From: an uncultured Prevotellaceae bacterium
GTDB taxonomy: Bacteria > Bacteroidota > Bacteroidia > Bacteroidales > Muribaculaceae
Length of the DNA: 8,744 bases
Direction of reading: 5' to 3'
Assembly: GCA_947254205.1 (NCBI GenBank)
Contig: CAMYCE010000092.1
Coordinates: forward strand, 1 to 8,744
Under the pieces are notes generated by a model. That model ran no database searches and was not told the origin of the DNA. It saw only the letters and a list, made by a program, of their open reading frames with translations. The position numbers were made by a program, and so were the translations under genes. Of this stretch, positions 1-6,875 are shown piece by piece. How positions within the stretch are numbered: position 1 is the stretch's first letter; each line of letters starts with the position of its first letter.

Positions 1-131
1 GCACCGAGAAAAACTACACCACGGGCCTCAAGTACTATGACCCTGCCACCAAGAAGGTGAGCAACTTCAACGACAATCGCGACAAGGTGCTGGGCGTGTG
101 CATCAATCCTCGCCTCACCCGACTATTCTAA
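1..131 (+). CDS. C-terminal end of an unidentified protein (partial)
   Basis: An open frame enters from the left edge (first whole codon at base 3) and ends with TAA at 129-131, giving the last 42 residues of a protein. The visible tail contains YYDPATKKV, which resembles the short repeat of beta-propeller blades (Y-x-D-x-A-T-G-K), and it finishes in RLTRLF. That is too little to assign a family. GC-rich third positions and the frame ending just before an intergenic hairpin support a real gene end. It lies on the same strand as the secreted-protein gene 250 bases downstream. It could be another exported propeller-type protein, but this is a guess from one motif. Confidence 0.6.
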   Translation, partial: TEKNYTTGLKYYDPATKKVSNFNDNRDKVLGVCINPRLTRLF

Positions 132-163
132 GATAGTTAAACATAAAAAAAATCTATTATCAC

Positions 164-199
164 GTGTGGGGGTGCACTTTGGGAGGCTATCCCCCACAC
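164..199. terminator. Inverted repeat after the first gene, possible terminator
   Basis: A perfect 9-bp inverted repeat (GTGTGGGGG at 164-172, CCCCCACAC at 191-199) with an 18-base loop lies 33 bases after the stop codon. On the + strand it is followed by AATTTAAAAAA rather than a clean T-run. On the - strand a T-rich stretch follows (complement of 144-151). It is GC-strong and well placed for a terminator of the upstream gene, but the weak T-tract makes the call moderate. Confidence 0.45.
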
Positions 200-380
200 A
201 ATTTAAAAAATGATAAATGTTTTTGATTTCTCGATTTTAATGATTTACTTTGTTAGTGAGAATTTCTATTCCTGTTTAATGCTGTAGATATTGAACTGCT
301 AAATGGTGGAATGAAAAGAGTTCTGTCAATGATGCAGAGGGAAATGATAACTAAGTTATAAATCTATAAAATATTGTACA
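200..380. other. AT-rich intergenic leader of the dockerin propeller gene
   Basis: About 180 AT-rich bases precede the ATG at 381. No exact TAnnTTTG box was found. The nearest match is TACTTTG around 245-251, one base short in the spacer. No RNA structure, small gene or strong ribosome-binding site is visible. The bases just before the ATG are A/T-rich, as is usual for Bacteroidetes translation starts. Confidence 0.4.
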
Positions 381-1760
381 ATGAAGAAAATTTTACTTTC
401 TGTCGCTTTGGCTGTAATGGGCATGGCAAGCTCGCATGCTGCTGTCGACGGCCAAACCTATCAAGAAGTTGATGGCATCAAAATTGTCAATCAATGGATT
501 TTTGACCGTGTGCACACGGGTGCCGAGTTCGACAAATCACCCATAGCCAATAACTATGCACGCACTGCCGTGATGTCGAATGGCGTGATTTATGTGGCTC
601 GTAGTGAGGCACAACTTGCTGTTGTGGGCAAAGACTCGATTCAACAAGCGGTGATTTATCGATTTGATGCTGCCACGGGCAAGTCATTGCCTCAACTCGA
701 TGTAACTCTCGCAGGCAAGCCCTATGGCGGACTCTTGGCTGTCAATAGCATTGGTGTTGACAATTTTGGGCATATTTGGGTAGCTCCCTACACCAGTGAA
801 AAACTGGCTGACATTCCTTTCTATAGCCTCAATGTGCAAAGTGGTGAGCTATCGCTTGTAGCAACCCTCAACAAGGGCGAGAAAATTGTGCGCACCGACT
901 ATTATGATGTGATAGGCGACATCACAGTCGAGAAGGCACAATGCAACATCATGAGTGCAGGGGCTCAGTCACCCACCGTTTATCGCTGGCATGCCGACCA
1001 AGGATCAAAGAGTTTTGAAGGTGGCTTCGAGGGCGATAAAGCTCTTGATTTTTCTGAGTTCTATCCTCAAACCGTTACCCAATGGGGCTATGCACCTGTG
1101 GTGAAAATGGTGTTGGGCAGTGATGACGAAAGCAAATATAGTGGCGAAAACTTCTATATTGATGGTTTCAGCAGCGCCCCTATTCTCTATAACAATACAG
1201 GAGGAATCATCTCTTCGTTTGAAAAAGTAGACAAAGAGCTTTATCCCGAGGCAGGCACCAATGGTGTGACAGAGTTTAACCTTGAGGGCAAGAACTTCAT
1301 GATCTATTCCAAGGCTCAATACTCGGGTGTGGGGCATGGTTGCCAAGCCAACATTGTGGAATTGGGCGAGGGCGCTACCCTCGATGGCATGAAACTCTAT
1401 TGGCAAATTCCTGCCGATAGTCTCGGCCAACAATCTGATGGTGGCAATCGCGTGCACTCATTTAATGTTGAATATGGCACCGAGAATGGTCAACCCTGCG
1501 TCACAGTGTTCACCTACAAGTGCCAAAATGGTATGGCCATTTACAAGATTGGCAAGGGTGTGACAGCCGGTGGCTCTACCATTAAGAAGGGCGATGTGAA
1601 CCAAGACGGCAAAATCGACGTGACCGACGTGACCGAAGCTATCAATATGATTTTGAAAAAAACAAAATTGAACCTTGAAACAGCCGACATGAATGGTGAT
1701 GGCAAGGTTGATGAAACCGATGTGAATGCCATTATCAACATTATCTTGAAGAAGGCTTAA
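381..1760 (+). CDS. Exported propeller-like protein with C-terminal dockerin-type domain
   Basis: This 459-residue protein starts with a clear Sec signal peptide (MKKILLSVALAVMGMASSHA, likely cut after Ala20), so it should leave the cytoplasm. There is no lipobox cysteine. The body (about 25-395) has phrases typical of beta-propeller or YncE-like folds, such as YRFDAATGK followed by IGVDNFGHIWVAPYTS, where a blade pairs a value with a 'D-x-x-G-x-I-W' strand. No catalytic motif stands out and I cannot name the family. Residues 404-459 form a dockerin type I-like module with two calcium loops, DVNQDGKIDVTD and DMNGDGKVDETD, each followed by a helix ending in INMILKK or INIILKK. The same module ends the next gene, suggesting a shared way of folding, anchoring or docking. 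The ATG at 381 fits directly in front of the signal peptide. A hairpin terminator follows 36 bases after the stop, so it is probably transcribed alone or as the last gene of its unit. Confidence 0.85.
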   Translation: MKKILLSVALAVMGMASSHAAVDGQTYQEVDGIKIVNQWIFDRVHTGAEFDKSPIANNYARTAVMSNGVIYVARSEAQLAVVGKDSIQQAVIYRFDAATGKSLPQLDVTLAGKPYGGLLAVNSIGVDNFGHIWVAPYTSEKLADIPFYSLNVQSGELSLVATLNKGEKIVRTDYYDVIGDITVEKAQCNIMSAGAQSPTVYRWHADQGSKSFEGGFEGDKALDFSEFYPQTVTQWGYAPVVKMVLGSDDESKYSGENFYIDGFSSAPILYNNTGGIISSFEKVDKELYPEAGTNGVTEFNLEGKNFMIYSKAQYSGVGHGCQANIVELGEGATLDGMKLYWQIPADSLGQQSDGGNRVHSFNVEYGTENGQPCVTVFTYKCQNGMAIYKIGKGVTAGGSTIKKGDVNQDGKIDVTDVTEAINMILKKTKLNLETADMNGDGKVDETDVNAIINIILKKA

Positions 1761-1796
1761 AACAGGCAATGTGAGCAATCACATGAAATAATAAAA

Positions 1797-1831
1797 AAAA
1801 AGGGTGCATGGTTTTGAAATGCGCCCTTTTT
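1797..1831 (+). terminator. Rho-independent terminator after the propeller gene
   Basis: A 13-bp stem pairs 1797-1809 (AAAAAGGGTGCAT) with 1819-1831 (ATGCGCCCTTTTT). It has one G-T wobble, a 9-base loop, an A-run before it and a T-run forming its 3' side. A small extra hairpin (ATGTGA/TCACAT, 1769-1784) sits just upstream. The structure is symmetric enough to work on both strands, but its position 36 bases after the stop codon assigns it to the + strand gene. Confidence 0.8.
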
Positions 1832-1843
1832 GTCAATAAAAAT

Positions 1844-1862
1844 GCAGTTGAAGCTCAACTGC
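1844..1862 (+). other. Short perfect hairpin before the glycosidase gene
   Basis: GCAGTTGA (1844-1851) and TCAACTGC (1855-1862) form a perfect 8-bp stem with a 3-base loop, 50 bases before the ATG at 1912. No T-run follows, so it is not a normal terminator. It could be a 5' leader structure or an operator for the glycosidase gene. No promoter box was recognised between it and the preceding terminator. Confidence 0.4.
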
Positions 1863-1911
1863 CTGAATTCTATCAAAACAAAAGGATAATAGATTTTTAA
1901 AATCATTAGTC

Positions 1912-4314
1912 ATGAAAAAAATCTTTTCTTTCTTATTTCTTTCGGCCATAGCATGTGCTTCACAGGCTGGTAGCACATGGAATGTGCGTGGCACCCAATA
2001 TCAGGTCGACACGTTGTTTCACAATCAAGTGGCACCTGGCGCAATGCAAACCTCGCTGTGGTTTCACACTGCAAGTGGCAAGACGTTGCGAGTGTTTTAC
2101 AGCACAATGGACATGACCAACCCCCATGTGCACTTGAGTGGTGTGTGTGCAACCGATAAACTTGCAGGCAATGAGCGAGTGTCGGCCATGGCGCAGCGCA
2201 AGTCGGTGCCGGGCAAGCGATATGTGGTGGGCATGAATGCCGATTTCTTTGAAACCAGTGGTGTCACACGTCGTGGAGTGTCGACGGTGGGAAGTCCCAT
2301 TGGCTCTACTGTGGTTGAGGGCACGATTTTTCGTGCTCGCAACAATGCCAAGCATTTCAAGAATTTTGTGGTCGACACCCAAGGCAAGTTCTATGTGAAT
2401 CCATTCACGTTTGGAGGGTCGGTCACGGCATCGGCTGGCGTGAGTGCTCCACTGGGTGGCATCAACATCTCAGCTTCCGACTCCTATGCCCAAAACGCAA
2501 TCATTATCTACAACGACCGCTACTATGGTAGCACCGATGCCAATGCAGGCTGTAGCGAGGTGACAGCTGTGCTTGCCCAAGGCGAAACCTTCAAGACAGC
2601 CCAGCCCTTTAAAATGGTCGTCACCGGTGCTCCCTGCAGTGAGGGCGACATGACCATTCCGGCAGGAGGCTATGTGCTACATGCAGGAGGCTCGGCTTGT
2701 GACTTGGTGAATGGTCTCAAAGAGGGCGATGTGGTCACGGTGTCGCCATCGTGGAGTTTTGAGGGAAAAACGGTAGAGCCTCAAGAGGTGATTTCGGGCA
2801 ACCCCAAGATTTTGGCCAATGGCATCACTCTCGACAGCGAGGGCGACCGTGGCGATGCCGCTGCTTTGCACCCCCGTGCAGGCATTGGTTATAGTCATGA
2901 TGGTAGCAAGGTCTATTTCTTTGTGGTTGATGGTCGCTCTACCTTGTCGAGTGGAGTGCGCACCAGTGAGCTTGCCGACATCATGCGCTATGCCGGCGTG
3001 ACCGATGCCATGAATGTTGATGGTGGAGGCTCGGCAGTGCTCTACACCAGCGCACTGGGCATTAGAAACAAGCCCAGCGATGGTAGCGAGCGAGCCGATG
3101 GCAATGGCATTTTTCTTGTGAGCACCGCTCCCGATGATAATGTTGTGACTCAAATTCGCTTTGTCGATTTTAGCCTCAAGAGCCCTCGCTATGGTGTCTA
3201 CACTCCCAAATTCTATGGCTATAACCAATATGGAATGTTGGTGAATCAAGATGTGAAAGGCGTGAAACTGTCGTGTGACGAGCAGTTGGGCCACATTTTG
3301 GGTGACACCACTTTCTATGCCGATGGCACAGCCCGGCAAGGCATGCTTACTGCCACTTGGGGCGATGCCACAGTGTCGATGCCCATGCAAGTCACAAGTT
3401 CGGTCGATGCCATTGCTATTGCTTGCGACTCGGTGATCAACGACACTTTTTTGGCCTATCCCATCGATGTGCAATGTGTGGTGGGCGAGAAGGTGATGCC
3501 CGTGAATCCTGCCGCGCTCACATGGCAAAGCACCAATGAGCAGGTGGTGAAAGTGGGGCACGACACAGGGGTGTTGCAGGGCGTGGCCAATGGCACGGCA
3601 CTTGTGATTGGCAAAGTGGGCGATGTGACCGACACATTGAAAGTGATTGTCGAGAAACCCACTGCGCGAGTGATGCCCATTGATGCCCATCTTGATGTGT
3701 CGACATGGAAAATTTCGCAAACGGGTGGCAAAAATGCAGTGGCTACTGCTCATGGCGATGGCATCGATTATAGCTATGTGGGGGCTTCGGCTCGTGCTCC
3801 CAAGATTGTGCTTTCTAAGCCAATGCGGTTGTGGAGTTTGCCCGACACTGTGCGCCTGCGTGTCAATCCCGGTGAAGCACCGGTGAAAAATGTGGTGTTT
3901 AGCATGCGTGCCAATGGGCAATCGGTGAAATATGTGACCGTGACACCTCAATCCATTAAAGCCAATCAAGAAATGGTGATCGACTTGCCCACAGCCTCGT
4001 GGATCGATGCCACACGCATGGCCAACTATCCGCTTGTGCTCAATTCCATGCAGGTGAACATGAATGCCTCTACGGTGGGCAAGCAATATCAAATGCAATT
4101 TTTGGGCTTTGAAACGGTGTATAAGGCGCTGCCCCAAGCTGTTGCAGGCGATGTGAATGGTGATGGGCAGGTAAATGCTACCGATGTAACCACCCTCATC
4201 AACATGATTTTGCAAGTTGAGCCGGCTCGCCTAAGTAGTGCCGACTTGAATCATGACGGGTCGTTGAATGTGACCGATGTAACCACTCTCATCAACCTGA
4301 TCGTAAAAAAATAG
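1912..4314 (+). CDS. Exported phosphodiester glycosidase (NAGPA/DUF2233) with Big_2 and dockerin-type domains
   Basis: An 800-residue multidomain exported enzyme. Residues 1-19 are a Sec signal peptide ending SQA. The NAGPA-type phosphodiester glycosidase domain spans about 100-405. Its family signatures are visible: GMNADFFE (107-114), HPRAGIGY (320-327), VVDGR (338-342), SSGVRTSELADIMR (346-359), NVDGGGSAVLY (368-378) and RADGNGIFLV (394-403). In animals the family removes GlcNAc from GlcNAc-1-phosphodiesters (the lysosomal uncovering enzyme). Bacterial members are thought to cleave sugar phosphodiesters, so teichoic-acid-like, phosphoglycan or capsular substrates are plausible, but this is inference. 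After a linker comes a Big_2-like immunoglobulin fold (about 505-581, with TWQSTNEQV and GVANGTALV), then an unassigned, probably beta-rich, region (590-740). A dockerin-like module with loops DVNGDGQVNATD and DLNHDGSLNVTD fills 746-800. The start codon directly precedes the signal peptide. The gene is flanked by terminators on both sides and so is probably monocistronic. Confidence 0.92.
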   Translation: MKKIFSFLFLSAIACASQAGSTWNVRGTQYQVDTLFHNQVAPGAMQTSLWFHTASGKTLRVFYSTMDMTNPHVHLSGVCATDKLAGNERVSAMAQRKSVPGKRYVVGMNADFFETSGVTRRGVSTVGSPIGSTVVEGTIFRARNNAKHFKNFVVDTQGKFYVNPFTFGGSVTASAGVSAPLGGINISASDSYAQNAIIIYNDRYYGSTDANAGCSEVTAVLAQGETFKTAQPFKMVVTGAPCSEGDMTIPAGGYVLHAGGSACDLVNGLKEGDVVTVSPSWSFEGKTVEPQEVISGNPKILANGITLDSEGDRGDAAALHPRAGIGYSHDGSKVYFFVVDGRSTLSSGVRTSELADIMRYAGVTDAMNVDGGGSAVLYTSALGIRNKPSDGSERADGNGIFLVSTAPDDNVVTQIRFVDFSLKSPRYGVYTPKFYGYNQYGMLVNQDVKGVKLSCDEQLGHILGDTTFYADGTARQGMLTATWGDATVSMPMQVTSSVDAIAIACDSVINDTFLAYPIDVQCVVGEKVMPVNPAALTWQSTNEQVVKVGHDTGVLQGVANGTALVIGKVGDVTDTLKVIVEKPTARVMPIDAHLDVSTWKISQTGGKNAVATAHGDGIDYSYVGASARAPKIVLSKPMRLWSLPDTVRLRVNPGEAPVKNVVFSMRANGQSVKYVTVTPQSIKANQEMVIDLPTASWIDATRMANYPLVLNSMQVNMNASTVGKQYQMQFLGFETVYKALPQAVAGDVNGDGQVNATDVTTLINMILQVEPARLSSADLNHDGSLNVTDVTTLINLIVKK
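4180..4296 (+). repeat. Internal duplication within the dockerin coding region
   Basis: Two 24-base copies (4180-4203 and 4273-4296), differing at one base, encode the TDVTTLIN segment of the two calcium-loop halves 31 codons apart. Near-identity at DNA level, including the less usual GTA valine codon, points to recent duplication or gene conversion between the two halves. In the preceding gene's dockerin module the two halves are more divergent. Confidence 0.7.
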
Positions 4315-4351
4315 GATAGAGGCACAAGTATCCCCATTTTGAGGATAAAAC

Positions 4352-4408
4352 AGTAAAAAATTGCACAGAAAAGGAGATTTTTTTTCCTTTTCTGTGCATT
4401 TTTTTACT
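4352..4408 (+). terminator. 24-bp inverted repeat: terminator of the glycosidase gene and possible AbiEi operator
   Basis: Arms 4352-4375 and 4385-4408 pair over 24 positions with a single T-T mismatch (4361/4399) and a 9-base loop. The inner 14 bp (TGCACAGAAAAGGA / TCCTTTTCTGTGCA) are perfect. The 3' arm carries a seven-T run (4399-4405), and the stop codon is 38 bases upstream, so an intrinsic terminator is very likely. The right arm ends on the first base of the antitoxin operon's -7 box, so the element also covers the -33 region. AbiEi proteins are known to repress their own operon by binding inverted repeats at the promoter, so a second role as operator is possible but unproven. Confidence 0.85.
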
Positions 4409-4415
4409 ACTTTTG
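4408..4415 (+). promoter_or_regulatory. Bacteroidetes -7 promoter box of the AbiE operon
   Basis: TACTTTTG matches the Bacteroidetes -7 consensus TAnnTTTG exactly and lies 21 bases before the ATG at 4437, so the leader would be very short (about 15 bases). The -33 TTTG box is poor: only TTTC or T-rich sequence is found around 4382-4388, inside the inverted repeat. A weak -33 box could suit a promoter kept low or repressed. Confidence 0.6.
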
Positions 4416-4436
4416 CCAGTAAAGAAAGTATGACTT

Positions 4437-5066
4437 ATGGAAATAGACCACACTCTTGAACAACTTGCCAATGTGCCTTTTGGTGCCGATGTGCTCAAGT
4501 CGCTATTGAGAAACACAAAGGTACCCAACAAGAAGCTTTCCTACCTTGAAAAGCAAGGCAAGATTATTAGGCTCAAGCGTGGCATGTATCTCGTGGCACC
4601 GGCTGTGAGTCGCAAGAGTGTTTCAATTCCACTTGTTGCCAATCACTTGTATGGCCCTTCCTATGTGTCATGCCACAGTGCATTGCGATATTGGGGCTTA
4701 ATTCCAGAGTGTGTCTACATCACCCGGTCAGTCACTCTTAAGCGTGCTCGGTCGTTTGTCAATCAGATTGGGCAATTTGATTATTATCATGCAGGTGAAG
4801 ATTATTATCCTATTGGCATTCAATGTGTAACGATAGATGAAAGGACTTGTTTGATGGCCTCTCCCGAAAAGGCTTTGTGTGACTTGATTGTCACAACTCC
4901 CTACTTGAACTTGCGTTACAAGCAAGAGCTATTGCAATTTCTTGAAGAGGACTTGCGTCTCGACATGGAGGAGTTTTCTAAAATGAATGTCTCTATATTT
5001 AAATTATGCGCCAACGTGAGCAAGAAGCAAGTGATGATTAAGAATATAGTAAAATTGTTGCAATGA
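4437..5066 (+). CDS. AbiEi-family antitoxin (type IV toxin-antitoxin)
   Basis: This 209-residue cytoplasmic protein fits the AbiEi/DUF6088-like antitoxin group. Residues 1-60 form a winged-helix DNA-binding domain, with the wing seen as LEKQGKIIRLKRGMYLV (37-53). Residues about 65-205 carry the family's C-terminal signatures: YVSCHSALRYWGLIPE (76-91), CVYITR (92-97) and ASPEKALCDLI (141-151). Family members counter the AbiEii toxin without stable binding to it and repress their own operon through inverted repeats. The last bases overlap the toxin gene (ATGA, 5063-5066), the typical arrangement for translational coupling. A -7 box and a long inverted repeat lie just upstream. The start at 4437 is preferred because it opens the winged-helix domain; no strong Shine-Dalgarno is visible, as is common in this phylum. 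By eye this operon is more AT-rich than the secreted-protein genes, which would fit horizontal gain, though this was not computed. Confidence 0.9.
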   Translation: MEIDHTLEQLANVPFGADVLKSLLRNTKVPNKKLSYLEKQGKIIRLKRGMYLVAPAVSRKSVSIPLVANHLYGPSYVSCHSALRYWGLIPECVYITRSVTLKRARSFVNQIGQFDYYHAGEDYYPIGIQCVTIDERTCLMASPEKALCDLIVTTPYLNLRYKQELLQFLEEDLRLDMEEFSKMNVSIFKLCANVSKKQVMIKNIVKLLQ

Positions 5067-5893
5067 ACGATATTTTTGAGAATATGCTGGCTATGCATGA
5101 GCGTGAAGCCTTTGGGCATCAACGCAATGCCTTATATGAGGTGACACAACAAATAGCCTTGGCAGGGCTTTATCGGGGAGGTTTTTTTGAAAAAGCGGCG
5201 TTTTATGGAGGCACTTGCTTGCGCATCATGCATGGCTTGAACCGCTATTCCGAGGATATGGATTTTTCGTTATTGAGAAAAGACGAGAAATTTAATATTG
5301 AAGACTATTTTCCATCTATTATCACAGAGTTCAAGGCTCTTGGGCGTGATGTCACAATCAAGAAGAAAGATAAAAGAAACTTCGGCAAGGTGGAGTCGGC
5401 CTTTTTGAAAGATACAACCGAGGTGTATGACCTTACTTTTCAAACCGAGAAAAGCCTAAAGATTAAAATCGAAGTCGACACAATGCCTCCTCTTGGGTTT
5501 GATACCGAACAGAAGCTCCAGCTTCAGCCATTTTCTTTTATGGTGAGGTGTTTTACTTTACCTGCCCTCTTTGCAGGCAAGATGCTTGTGCTTGTGTTTC
5601 GTGGCTGGAAAAACCGCGTTAAGGGCCGTGATTGGTATGATTTTGAGTGGTATGTGCGTAATGGGGTAGAGCTCGACTTCAAGCATTTGCAGGAGCGCAT
5701 TCGAGAATTTAATGGCCTGGAAGTAACCTATGAGCAGTTTATCGACCGCCTCAAAGAAAAACTCTCGTCAACCCCAATCAATCTTGTTAAGGCCGATGTG
5801 GAGCCGTTTGTTCTCGACAGGCGCGAACTTTTTATTTGGTCCAACGAATACTTCTTGATGCTTGCCGACAAAATGCAAGTGCGGGAGCAATGA
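5063..5893 (+). CDS. AbiEii/AbiGii-family nucleotidyltransferase toxin
   Basis: This 276-residue protein is the toxin of the AbiE pair, a DNA polymerase beta-like nucleotidyltransferase (PF08843 type). All expected motifs are present. Motif I is GGTCLR (49-54) followed by RYSEDMDF (61-68), with the metal-binding Asp65 and Asp67. The third acidic strand is KIKIEVD (Asp139). Motif III is Lys173 in AGKM, and the C-terminal signature is KGRDWYDFEW (187-196). No active-site residue is missing, so the toxin is predicted to be active. Characterised relatives transfer nucleotides; some related toxins modify tRNA acceptor ends, and AbiE systems can cause phage-abortive growth arrest. The substrate here cannot be read from sequence. 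The gene starts inside the antitoxin's stop codon and ends 10 bases from the convergent transporter gene, with no terminator hairpin visible between them. Confidence 0.92.
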   Translation: MNDIFENMLAMHEREAFGHQRNALYEVTQQIALAGLYRGGFFEKAAFYGGTCLRIMHGLNRYSEDMDFSLLRKDEKFNIEDYFPSIITEFKALGRDVTIKKKDKRNFGKVESAFLKDTTEVYDLTFQTEKSLKIKIEVDTMPPLGFDTEQKLQLQPFSFMVRCFTLPALFAGKMLVLVFRGWKNRVKGRDWYDFEWYVRNGVELDFKHLQERIREFNGLEVTYEQFIDRLKEKLSSTPINLVKADVEPFVLDRRELFIWSNEYFLMLADKMQVREQ

Positions 5894-5903
5894 CGACGGG
5901 TTT

Positions 5904-6848
5904 TTAGTGGGGCTCTTGGCGGGCTTTGCTGCGATTCACGAGGGTCACGCCTGCGAAGATGAGCACAATGGCAAGCACCTGTCGCCACGAGAAAACGGCA
6001 ATGCCCATGACAAGGCTCACTGCCACAGCCACAATGGGCTGAATGTTGTTGTAGACCGAAACCACCGTGGGGCGCAATCGCTTTTGAGCCACAATCATGA
6101 AAATGTAGGCAATGAAAGTGCCAAACACCACCACATAGCCGGCTTCGAGCCATGTGCGGGCACTAATCGCCTGCCAATCGACATCTTTGATGTGCCAAAT
6201 GGTGATCGACCACAAGATGAGGCTTGCCCAAGTAAACATCCACTTATTGACAGTAAACACCGAAAAACGCCTGATAAACTTGTTGAACAGCGACAAGAAT
6301 AGAGCATAGGAGAATTGTGCTCCCAGCACCATGAGGTCGCCCCTGATGTTGCCCACCTTGGCGTTGGAGGCTTGGGCACTGGTGAGAATCAACGTGATGG
6401 CACCAGCGCACCCCAGTGCCACACCTCCTGCTTTTTTCCAAGTGATGGGCTCTTTGAGAATGATAAACGAGAGCACCATGGCAAAGATGGGCATTGAAGT
6501 GGTGATGATGCTGGCATTGGTGGGCGAAGTGTTGTCGAGCCCAATCGTGAAACCACACTGGTTGAGCAAGATGCCAAACACGGCGCAGGCGGCAAAGGTG
6601 AATTTCTCGCGAGTTGTGAGCTTCTCGGGCTTGGCATCATGGCCTCCTATCAACTGCATGAACCATGAACCCAGCCAAAACAAGATGGCACCGCCCAGCA
6701 CCCGAAACGAGATGAGCGTGATGCCGTCGATGCCGTGCAACATGGCATCTTTGCCAATGGGAGCCATGAGCCCCCAAATGGTGCATGCCATCAAGATTGA
6801 AACGTGTGCCCCCATGGCACTATGTCGCTCTGCCGATTGTTGTGTCAT
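5904..6848 (-). CDS. EamA-family (DMT superfamily) inner-membrane transporter
   Basis: This 314-residue protein has ten predicted transmembrane helices arranged as two EamA repeats (about 15-155 and 172-306), the normal length and layout for drug/metabolite transporters. The conserved end of each repeat is visible: SPTNASIITTSMPIF with FIILKEPITW (108-137), and RPTVVSVYNNIQPIVAV with FSWRQ (259-290). Members export or import small metabolites such as amino acids, purines or sugars; the substrate is not predictable here. The start at 6848 places a short polar N-terminus before the first helix. The reading frame is intact. It lies 27 bases downstream of a decayed ATPase remnant on the same strand and converges on the AbiE toxin gene. 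Its promoter was not recognised and could lie within the remnant. No functional link to its neighbours is evident. Confidence 0.92.
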   Translation of the reverse strand: MTQQSAERHSAMGAHVSILMACTIWGLMAPIGKDAMLHGIDGITLISFRVLGGAILFWLGSWFMQLIGGHDAKPEKLTTREKFTFAACAVFGILLNQCGFTIGLDNTSPTNASIITTSMPIFAMVLSFIILKEPITWKKAGGVALGCAGAITLILTSAQASNAKVGNIRGDLMVLGAQFSYALFLSLFNKFIRRFSVFTVNKWMFTWASLILWSITIWHIKDVDWQAISARTWLEAGYVVVFGTFIAYIFMIVAQKRLRPTVVSVYNNIQPIVAVAVSLVMGIAVFSWRQVLAIVLIFAGVTLVNRSKARQEPH

Positions 6849-6875
6849 TTTGTTTTAGCTTATAAATGTCAATTT

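Noticed and set aside
240..255. TACTTTG as a -7 box for the propeller gene
   Set aside because: It is one base short of TAnnTTTG, no TTTG box at the right distance was identified, and the leader would be long; left as an unproven candidate.
1005..1778. Two minus-strand open frames opposite the propeller gene
   Set aside because: They are antisense shadows of a gene with a signal peptide and dockerin loops; no start signals or family resemblance.
2677..4215. A 512-codon open frame on the minus strand opposite the glycosidase gene
   Set aside because: It lies fully antisense to a gene with clear family motifs, its translation is rich in His, Ile and Cys with no domain pattern, and it mirrors the codon bias of the real gene.
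5862..6858. Plus-strand open frames (146 and 175 codons) opposite the transporter
   Set aside because: Their translations show no domain pattern and they lie opposite an intact ten-helix EamA gene, so they are treated as shadows.
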